7,457 nucleotides of DNA from Treponema sp. (GTDB lineage Bacteria > Spirochaetota > Spirochaetia > Treponematales > Breznakiellaceae), in NCBI GenBank assembly GCA_009784995.1, contig WQXE01000090.1:1-7457 (forward strand), given 5' to 3'. A program made the position numbers and the translations under genes. The notes below the pieces were generated by a model. It ran no database searches, was not told the origin of the DNA, and saw only the letters and a list, made by a program, of their open reading frames with translations. Below are positions 1 to 5,889 of this stretch, piece after piece. Position 1 is the first letter of the stretch; the number at the start of each line of letters is the position of its first letter.

Positions 1-834
1 ATAGGAGAAGGCAGCAAGTTTTTCTTTACATTAACATTTGATATCGTAAATGTTAATGACGATGAATTGGTCGATGAAAAAATAGAGCTAGATGAAATTG
101 AAAAACCCCATTTTGAAGGTGAAATACTATTATGCGAAGACAATGTTATGAATCAACAGGTTATATTTGAGCATTTATCACGGGTTGGAATTAAAACTAT
201 TATCGCCGAAAACGGCCAAATTGGCGTAGATTTGGTAATGGAAAGGATAAATAATAATAAAAAACAGTTTGATTTAATCTTTATGGATATGCACATGCCT
301 GTTATGAACGGACTAGAAGCGACATCAAAAATAATTGATTTAAAAATTAATACTCCGGTTGTGGCAATGACGGCAAACATCATGTCCAGCGACAAGAAAA
401 TCTATAAAATGCTCGGTATAAGTGATTGTATAGGCAAGCCGTTTACATCGCAGGAATTATGGAGATGTCTATTAAAATATTTTACTCCGATTAAAGAAGC
501 GCGTAATCAAAATACAAAACAAAAAAGCGACGACATTGAATTGGATGAAGATTTTAAAGTTAAATTAAAATTAATGTTTTTAAACAGCAACAAAAACAGA
601 TTTGATGAAATCTGCAAGGCAATTGAAAATGATCCGGAAATGGCGTACAGGCTGGTTCATTCATTAAAAGCCAACGCTGGTCAGATTGGAGAAACCGGAT
701 TACAGTCAATCGCGTTTGAAGTTGAAAAACAATTAAAAAATACCAATACTGTTACGCCTGAACACCTGGTGCTTTTAAAAATAGAGCTGGAACAGGTGTT
801 AGACGAAATATCCTATTTTGACAAGAGAAATTAA
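1..834 (+). CDS. Hybrid sensor histidine kinase, C-terminal part (HATPase end - REC - Hpt), 5' truncated by window
   Basis: The frame is open from base 1 and gives 277 residues before TAA at 832-834. A TTG at 67 could be taken as a start, but the 22 codons before it are coding: residues 2-13 (GEGSKFFFTLTF) match the last G-box and final strand of a histidine-kinase ATPase domain, so the gene begins outside the window. A receiver domain follows at about residues 41-160, with acidic pair E46/D47, phospho-acceptor D96 (FMDMHMP), T124 (AMTAN) and K146 (GKPF). An Hpt domain follows at about 178-270, with probable phospho-histidine H220 in VHSLKANAG. The role is phosphorelay signalling: kinase to receiver to Hpt to an external response regulator. 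No membrane segment is visible in this part; the sensor region is unseen. The gene converges on the hydrogenase/chemoreceptor fusion, 18 bp away. The domain calls are firm; the input signal is unknown. Confidence 0.93.
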   Translation: MGEGSKFFFTLTFDIVNVNDDELVDEKIELDEIEKPHFEGEILLCEDNVMNQQVIFEHLSRVGIKTIIAENGQIGVDLVMERINNNKKQFDLIFMDMHMPVMNGLEATSKIIDLKINTPVVAMTANIMSSDKKIYKMLGISDCIGKPFTSQELWRCLLKYFTPIKEARNQNTKQKSDDIELDEDFKVKLKLMFLNSNKNRFDEICKAIENDPEMAYRLVHSLKANAGQIGETGLQSIAFEVEKQLKNTNTVTPEHLVLLKIELEQVLDEISYFDKRN

Positions 835-852
835 TTTTAACAAACTCTTACC

Positions 853-2994
853 TTATGTGTTCGCTGTAAGTTTGGAAATTAATTGATGATCATTATTTTC
901 TATCGCTTTTACAATATCCGAAGACATGGCGGCGAGGAAGTTGATGTCATATCTTATTTTATCCGTTAATGAAAGCATCTGGGTATAATCTGTTTTAACA
1001 GAAGAGCTGTGTTCTTTTAAAGTATCCAGCGAACCTGTTATATCGGTGCTTTTCGCGGACAATTCTGATAATGTATCAATCAATTCAGACATAACAGTAG
1101 CGAAACTGTTAATTTCTTCCGCCATATGGTTAATCAAGCCGCCCGCGTCTGTAGATCTTTTGGAAGTTGTTGTAATACCTGCGATAATATCAGATAACGT
1201 TTGTGAAATAGTACGGGAATTCTGCCTTGTCGATTCAGAAAGACGGCGGATTTCGTCCGCTACTACCGCGAAACCTTTTCCCGCTTCTCCCGCGTGAGCG
1301 GCTTCAATCGCCGCGTTCATGGAAAGAAGATTTGTATTGGACGCGATAACACTGATAATCTTGATCGCGTCCGCGATTCCGTCTATGGATGTGGAAATAC
1401 CCTGAACAGCCTGAACAGTTTCTTTCATTGCCTCCTGACCTTTGGCGGCGTTTTCGATCATTTCCTGTACGGCTTCGCGTTTTTGTTTTGATAGTTCCGA
1501 TGTATTTTTTAGGGATTCTACCATTTCCTCTGTAACAGCGGAGGAGTTTGTTACAGCGTCAGATTGAATGTTAATTCTGTTGTTTAAATGTTCAACAAGG
1601 CTGTTTATATTTTCTATTACTTCAAGAGCGCGGTTAATGTGTCCGCCTAACTGGTTGTTGATGTATATTGTTGTTTTTTTCTCATCTTCAAGAAGCGCCA
1701 TGTTATAATGAGCGCAGTTGCCCGCCACATTTAACTTGTTAAAAATGGCGACAGCCATCGCTTTACAGTTTCCGTAACCGCAGGCTGTACAGTCTTTTAT
1801 GTCTTCCTGTTTTAATTTTTTCATGGATGTATAAACTTCTTTTATTTCACTTTCACTTGGCTGCCTTAGTTTATGATTAGAGGACAGGTCAACATATTTT
1901 CTGTCATATAAATTACGTTTCCAGAAACGTTTTAATTTTTTGTGATATTTTTTATATTCGCTTTCCTGTTTTTTCGGGTTTAATTGTTTTTCAAGCATAG
2001 CGCTGCGTTTGCGGATTGGGCTTTCTAGAGTGTCCATATTTTCCTGATTGTTTCCCGTTCCGGGTCCGCCGTTACATCCAAGCTCGCAGTTTAAGCAGTC
2101 TATAAGCAGCGGAAACTCAATATTAGGATTATCCAAAACTTCCGTAATTCCTGTTAAATACGGATATATCGCGTGAGTACCTTCGATTTTTCTTGTAAGC
2201 CTTCTTAATCCGGGTATAAATCTTTCTGCCGTATCCAGTAAACCGCCAGGAGATGAAAATGATACAGCTCGTTCCGCGGGAGCGCCCACATATTCAACTT
2301 CCGGAAAACTCGATAAATTAATATTTTTATTTTTTATTAATTCTTTTAAGGCATACATTGTAACATTGTAATCGCCAAGCCCGGTTTCAATAAACTCTCT
2401 TTTTTTAGCGATACACGGAGAAATTACCGCTATTTTATAATCATTAAAATCACGGTAATACTCCCTGATCATTTTAATTGAATGAAGCATTGGGCTGTCC
2501 GCCGGAGCCAGATAGGGTATTAATTGAGGGTGATAAATTTGAACAAAGCTAACAATCGCGGGACACGGCTGAGCGATGACAAATCTTGGTTTATTTTTTT
2601 CTATGTGATCGATATAAGAAATTACAGTTAATTCCGCTCCGAAACTTACGTCAAAAAACGCTCTAACTCCAAGCGATTGTAAATAACCGTTTATTTTCAG
2701 GTAGTTGTCGGGGAATACAGACGCGATCGCTGGCGCGACAATGGCAACCATCTTTACGCCTTGTTTTAAATCTTCAAGGAAACGTTCCGTATCGTCAATC
2801 GGTTTTCGCGCTCCGTGTGTACATATAACCGCGCAGTGTCCGCAGCCAATACATTCATCATGATTTACAATTAATTTTTTGCCCGAACCATCCATGCAAT
2901 ATTTTACAGGACACGCGGCTATACAAGAATAACAATTATTACATTTTTCTTCGATAATTTCTATTACCGGTGCTTGTTTGACTGTGCCGCTCAT
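853..2994 (-). CDS. Soluble [FeFe]-hydrogenase-like H-cluster sensor fused to methyl-accepting chemotaxis domain
   Basis: 713 aa, apparently cytosolic, with no signal peptide or membrane helix. Domains in order: a two-cluster ferredoxin (C18, C21, C24, C28 and C48, C51, C54, C58); an [FeFe]-hydrogenase large-subunit domain, about 75-315; a lysine-rich linker, about 325-400; a Fes-type 4Fe-4S module (C402, C405, C410, C427); and a long helical chemoreceptor domain, about 440-700, whose hairpin tip reads TNLLSMNAAIEAAHAGE (554-570) followed by GKGFAVVADEIRRL. The H-cluster ligands appear intact: C144 (AQPCP), C194 (SPCIAKKRE), C303 and C307 (NCELGCNGG). Catalytic enzymes have TSCCP at the first motif; here the proton-relay Cys is Pro143. 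The architecture resembles the chemotaxis-linked putative sensory [FeFe] hydrogenases, which I recall as group C2. Likely role: reporting H2 or redox state to CheA/CheW; this is inferred. The ATG at 2994 follows AGGGGGAG closely (2997-3004). It is the second gene of the operon, 13 nt-spaced from the receiver gene upstream. Confidence 0.95.
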   Translation of the reverse strand: MSGTVKQAPVIEIIEEKCNNCYSCIAACPVKYCMDGSGKKLIVNHDECIGCGHCAVICTHGARKPIDDTERFLEDLKQGVKMVAIVAPAIASVFPDNYLKINGYLQSLGVRAFFDVSFGAELTVISYIDHIEKNKPRFVIAQPCPAIVSFVQIYHPQLIPYLAPADSPMLHSIKMIREYYRDFNDYKIAVISPCIAKKREFIETGLGDYNVTMYALKELIKNKNINLSSFPEVEYVGAPAERAVSFSSPGGLLDTAERFIPGLRRLTRKIEGTHAIYPYLTGITEVLDNPNIEFPLLIDCLNCELGCNGGPGTGNNQENMDTLESPIRKRSAMLEKQLNPKKQESEYKKYHKKLKRFWKRNLYDRKYVDLSSNHKLRQPSESEIKEVYTSMKKLKQEDIKDCTACGYGNCKAMAVAIFNKLNVAGNCAHYNMALLEDEKKTTIYINNQLGGHINRALEVIENINSLVEHLNNRINIQSDAVTNSSAVTEEMVESLKNTSELSKQKREAVQEMIENAAKGQEAMKETVQAVQGISTSIDGIADAIKIISVIASNTNLLSMNAAIEAAHAGEAGKGFAVVADEIRRLSESTRQNSRTISQTLSDIIAGITTTSKRSTDAGGLINHMAEEINSFATVMSELIDTLSELSAKSTDITGSLDTLKEHSSSVKTDYTQMLSLTDKIRYDINFLAAMSSDIVKAIENNDHQLISKLTANT

Positions 2995-3007
2995 AACTCC
3001 CCCTGCT

Positions 3008-3385
3008 TTATTTATTAACGGTAAATGATTTTTCTATCTCATCAATTAATGAATCCGGACTTACCGGTTTTGTTAAAACGCCTACAGCTTTGGATTTTTT
3101 TACTTTATCAAAGAATTCCGGCCCGCTGTTTCCGCTAACAATGACAATTGGCACATTTAAATAACTTGGGATTCTTTTAATATCGTCAAGGAATTCAAAG
3201 CCGGAAATATTGGGCATTTCTATATCCAATAGAATTACATCCGCTACCTCTCTATTTAAAAAAGCTATAGCTTCAGAGGCGGACTTTACTACCCTAAGGT
3301 CGTATTTCGCGCTTAACATATTTTTAAATTCGTTAAGCTGTTGCACGTTATCATCGATTGCCAGTACCATTTTTTTATCTGCCAT
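3008..3385 (-). CDS. Stand-alone response regulator receiver domain (CheY-like size)
   Basis: A 125-aa single-domain receiver with no output domain. It has acidic pocket D11/D12 (LAIDDN), phospho-acceptor D54 (ILLDIEMP), hydroxyl switch residue S84 (VIVSGN) and invariant K106 (LTKPV). Phosphorylation at D54 would alter binding to a partner protein, since there is no DNA-binding or enzymatic domain. The ATG at 3385 has a good ribosome-binding site, AGGAAGG at 3392-3398, six bases away. It is the first gene of a two-gene operon: the hydrogenase/chemoreceptor fusion starts 13 nt after its stop codon. That makes it a candidate partner of the chemoreceptor pathway (CheY-like), or a phosphate sink or Hpt target for the flanking hybrid kinases. 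It cannot be called CheY from the sequence alone, because single-domain receivers with other roles look the same. Confidence 0.95.
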   Translation of the reverse strand: MADKKMVLAIDDNVQQLNEFKNMLSAKYDLRVVKSASEAIAFLNREVADVILLDIEMPNISGFEFLDDIKRIPSYLNVPIVIVSGNSGPEFFDKVKKSKAVGVLTKPVSPDSLIDEIEKSFTVNK

Positions 3386-3424
3386 AAGTTACCTTCCTAA
3401 TGATATTAATATTATCGGGATTTT

Positions 3425-3453
3425 TTTAAATATCCTTCTATAAAAAGTATAAT
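3425..3453 (+). promoter_or_regulatory. Possible plus-strand promoter for the hybrid kinase operon
   Basis: A perfect -10 hexamer TATAAT (3448-3453) lies 17 nt after a weak -35, TTTAAA (3425-3430, four of six matches). It would give a leader of about 100 nt before the ATG at 3560. It overlaps the -10 of the minus-strand promoter, so the two would compete. No better plus-strand pair was seen closer to the gene, but the AT-richness makes this tentative. Confidence 0.3.
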
Positions 3454-3474
3454 AAAAAAATCATAAAATTTCAA
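3446..3474 (-). promoter_or_regulatory. Sigma70-like promoter for the receiver / hydrogenase-chemoreceptor operon
   Basis: Read on the minus strand, TTGAAA (3474-3469) is followed after exactly 17 nt by TATACT (3451-3446). Each box has one mismatch to the -35/-10 consensus, and the spacer is T-rich. It lies about 60 nt upstream of the ATG at 3385, which implies a leader of roughly 50 nt ending in AGGAAGG. AT-rich DNA makes chance matches more likely, but spacing and position are both right. Confidence 0.55.
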
Positions 3475-3483
3475 TGAAATTTT
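3465..3483. promoter_or_regulatory. Perfect inverted repeat over the minus-strand -35 box (candidate operator)
   Basis: AAAATTTC, three bases, GAAATTTT: a perfect 8-bp inverted repeat 19 bp long. It covers the -35 element (3469-3474) of the minus-strand promoter, where a repressor would block polymerase. No regulator gene with a DNA-binding domain is present in the window. In DNA this AT-rich such repeats also arise by chance, so the operator role is only a proposal. Confidence 0.35.
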
Positions 3484-3559
3484 TATTGAAAGATTGATGT
3501 TAAAATCTTCATTTTACTGGAATTTTCGGTTTTTTTGTACATAATATAAGATATATATT

Positions 3560-5887
3560 ATGGAGAATACGGAAAAAAAGGAAAAAAACAGTATTCTTGT
3601 TGTAGATGACGAGAAATTAAATCTTGAAGTCTTAAACAATATCCTCCGCGACGAATATACCATATTTATGACTAAAAGCGGGTCTTCTGCCATAGATATT
3701 GCCAATAATTACGTTCCAGACCTTATTCTTCTTGATATTATCATGCCTGATATGAACGGGTTTGATGTTCTAAAATCACTAAAAACATCAGAAAAAACAC
3801 GGCATATTCCGGTAATTATAATTACAGGGCTTGAAAGCGTAGAAGACGAGGAAAAAGGGCTTGCTTTGGACGCGGCGGATTTTATACATAAACCATTTAG
3901 TTCCAAAGTTGTAAAATCCAGGGTTCACAATCAAATACAAATAGTGAATCAGATTCGCGCTCTTGAACAATACGCGCAAATACAGGCGGCAGTGGCCGCG
4001 GCGGAAGAAAAAAGCAAGTTCTTCGCCAAAATGAGCCATGAAATGCGCACCCCCCTAAACGCCGTAATTGGCTTGTCAGAACTGACACTTGAGGACAGCA
4101 GTTTAAGTGAAAGTGTCCGCGAAAATGTAGAGAAGGTCTGTAACGCGGGGGATTCTCTTTTAAATATTGTTAACGATATTTTGGATATTTCAAAAATAGA
4201 AGAAGGCAGATTTGAGCTTGTACCAGTTGAGTATGATACCGCCGCGATGATCGGCGATACCATTAATGAAAGTATAATGTACAAAGGCGAAAAACCCGTC
4301 GAATTTATATTAAATATCGATGAAAATATTCCAAAACGTCTTTACGGAGATAATCTTAGAATCAGGCAAATTTTAAATAATCTTTTATCAAACGCTTTTA
4401 AGTATACAAAAGAAGGTTTGGTTGAATTAAAAATTTGTTTTATAAATCAGGATGATGATTATTTTCTTGTCGCGGATGTCCGTGATACTGGTATCGGAAT
4501 ACCGCCTGAAAATGTCAGTATTATATTTTCCGATTATTCCCAAATGGATTTATTGATAAACAGGGAAATAAAAGGCACAGGTTTGGGGCTTTCCATTACA
4601 AAAATGATAACAGATTTAATGAAAGGCGAAATTTCCGTTAAAAGTGATTACGGCAAAGGCAGTGTTTTTACAGTTAAGCTGCCGCAAAGAATAGTTATTA
4701 ATGAGTTTATTAATTCTGATATTATTAACAATCTTAAAAATTTTCATTATTCATCGCGCAAACATAATATATCATCAAGAGTTTCACGTATCATCATTCC
4801 TTACGCGAGAGTGCTTGTTGTTGATGATGTGCTTACAAATCTTGATGTCGCCAAAGGCATGATGAAACCGTACAGGATGCAAATTGACTGCGTAACAAGC
4901 GGGCAGGCTGCTGTTGACGCTATCCGAAATGAAGAAGTCAGGTATAACGCGATTTTTATGGATCACATGATGCCATTGATGAACGGCATAGAAGCCACAA
5001 GAATTATTCGTGAAGAAATCGGGACAGATTACGCCAGAAATATTCCGATAATTGCCTTTACAGCTAACGCTCTTACCGGGAATGAAGATATGTTTTTAAG
5101 TAAGGGTTTTCAGGCATTTTTAACAAAACCTGTTGATGTTCAGCGTCTTGACGCCATGATTAAACAATGGGTGCGTAATGAAGAAATGGAAAAAAATATT
5201 AAAGATCAGCAGATTGTTGTCGGCGGTGAAAGTGTTTTTGATATTCGCACAGGAGAGGACAGAAGGTCGGGAAGGGGAGACAGAAGAAGGGGATATGACA
5301 GGCGTTTCTTGGCGGAAAAAGTTGAAGGGATTAATATTCACAAAGGATTAGAACGTTTCAGCGGCGATTGGGATACCCTTTTGCAAATTTTAAAATCATT
5401 CGCGTTAAATACAAAACCTGTTATTGAATCCATGAAAGAAGTTAATAGCGGTAATTTGGCGGATTACGCGATTATTGTACATGGAGTAAAAAGTTCATGC
5501 AGGGGAATCTCCGCCGAAACCGCGGGAAATATGGCGGAAGCTCTTGAAAAGGCAGCCAAAGCGGGAGATTTGGATTTTGTACAAAAAAATAATCAGGCTC
5601 TTTTGGATATGATATCCAAGTTAGTCGAAGATTTGGACAGCGTGTTTAAAGAAGATGAAAATGTAAAAAAAGATAAACCAAAAAAAGACAAACCATATTC
5701 GGAGGTTTTGTTAAAATTAAACGAAGCTTGCGCTGGTTACGCGATAGACGATATAGAAAAATATATGAACGAAATAGAAGCTTTTAATTATACGGCGGAC
5801 GATGGTCTTGCCGCCTGGCTGCGTGATAATGTAGATCAAATGAACTACATGGAAGTAACAGAAAGAATTTCTAAAATGGGAGTTTAA
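3560..5887 (+). CDS. Cytosolic hybrid histidine kinase, REC-HisKA-HATPase-REC-Hpt with C-terminal helical tail
   Basis: 775 aa, no signal peptide or membrane helix. REC1, about 10-125: D16/D17, phospho-acceptor D59 (LLDIIMP), T89, K111 (HKPF). A helical, alanine-rich linker, about 126-152, leads into HisKA with phospho-histidine H160 (MSHEMRTPLNAVIG). HATPase, about 260-375: N-box N274/N278, DTGIGIP (309-315) and GTGLGLSI (339-346). REC2, about 415-535: D422/D423, D468 (FMDHMMP), T501, K523 (TKPVD). An arginine-rich linker, about 563-583, precedes the Hpt domain, about 590-695, with H641 in VHGVKSSCRG. A lysine-rich hinge and a helical tail, about 712-775, end the protein. All residues for a full phosphorelay are present. 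With a receiver rather than a sensor at the N-terminus, its input is probably another kinase or protein contact (inferred). The ATG at 3560 is fixed by an in-frame stop at 3542, but no clear ribosome-binding site precedes it. It leads the operon with the solute-binding lipoprotein and symporter. Confidence 0.97.
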   Translation: MENTEKKEKNSILVVDDEKLNLEVLNNILRDEYTIFMTKSGSSAIDIANNYVPDLILLDIIMPDMNGFDVLKSLKTSEKTRHIPVIIITGLESVEDEEKGLALDAADFIHKPFSSKVVKSRVHNQIQIVNQIRALEQYAQIQAAVAAAEEKSKFFAKMSHEMRTPLNAVIGLSELTLEDSSLSESVRENVEKVCNAGDSLLNIVNDILDISKIEEGRFELVPVEYDTAAMIGDTINESIMYKGEKPVEFILNIDENIPKRLYGDNLRIRQILNNLLSNAFKYTKEGLVELKICFINQDDDYFLVADVRDTGIGIPPENVSIIFSDYSQMDLLINREIKGTGLGLSITKMITDLMKGEISVKSDYGKGSVFTVKLPQRIVINEFINSDIINNLKNFHYSSRKHNISSRVSRIIIPYARVLVVDDVLTNLDVAKGMMKPYRMQIDCVTSGQAAVDAIRNEEVRYNAIFMDHMMPLMNGIEATRIIREEIGTDYARNIPIIAFTANALTGNEDMFLSKGFQAFLTKPVDVQRLDAMIKQWVRNEEMEKNIKDQQIVVGGESVFDIRTGEDRRSGRGDRRRGYDRRFLAEKVEGINIHKGLERFSGDWDTLLQILKSFALNTKPVIESMKEVNSGNLADYAIIVHGVKSSCRGISAETAGNMAEALEKAAKAGDLDFVQKNNQALLDMISKLVEDLDSVFKEDENVKKDKPKKDKPYSEVLLKLNEACAGYAIDDIEKYMNEIEAFNYTADDGLAAWLRDNVDQMNYMEVTERISKMGV
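5878..5882 (+). promoter_or_regulatory. Ribosome-binding site that supports an ATT start for the solute-binding lipoprotein
   Basis: GGGAG at 5878-5882 sits in the last codons of the hybrid kinase gene, seven bases before the ATT at 5890. No ATG, GTG or TTG occurs at a usable distance in any frame that opens into the downstream gene, so the site only makes sense with a non-standard start. Its position inside the upstream gene, whose stop is at 5885-5887, suggests translational coupling. Confidence 0.5.
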
Positions 5888-5889
5888 TT

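Noticed and set aside
67..69. TTG at 67 as the start of the first gene
   Set aside because: The upstream in-frame codons encode the conserved end of a histidine-kinase ATPase domain, so the TTG is internal.
842..873. Imperfect stem (AAACTCTTAC / GTAAGTTT, one-base bulge, 14-nt loop) at the convergent junction, a possible terminator
   Set aside because: The stem is AT-rich, has a long loop and lacks a T-tract on either strand. It also lies partly in the last codons of the minus-strand gene.
1046..1491. Plus-strand open frames opposite the chemoreceptor domain
   Set aside because: They are antisense to a strongly conserved coding region, have no ribosome-binding site and show no recognisable protein features.
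2723..2730. GCGATCGC octamer, also at 6211-6218, resembling the cyanobacterial HIP1 repeat
   Set aside because: There are only two copies, both inside codons for Ala-Ile-Ala-type sequence. CGCG-type strings are common throughout the coding sequence here, so this reflects codon choice.
3488..3536. Possible attenuator in the kinase leader: a GAAAGATT/AATCTTC stem and an ACTG/CGGT stem before a run of seven T
   Set aside because: The first stem has a bulge and lies well away from the T-run; the second has four pairs including a G-U. Neither is stable enough to support a terminator call.
3788..4284. Three overlapping minus-strand open frames opposite the hybrid kinase REC1/HisKA region
   Set aside because: They are shadows of a conserved kinase sequence; none has a convincing start region or domain.
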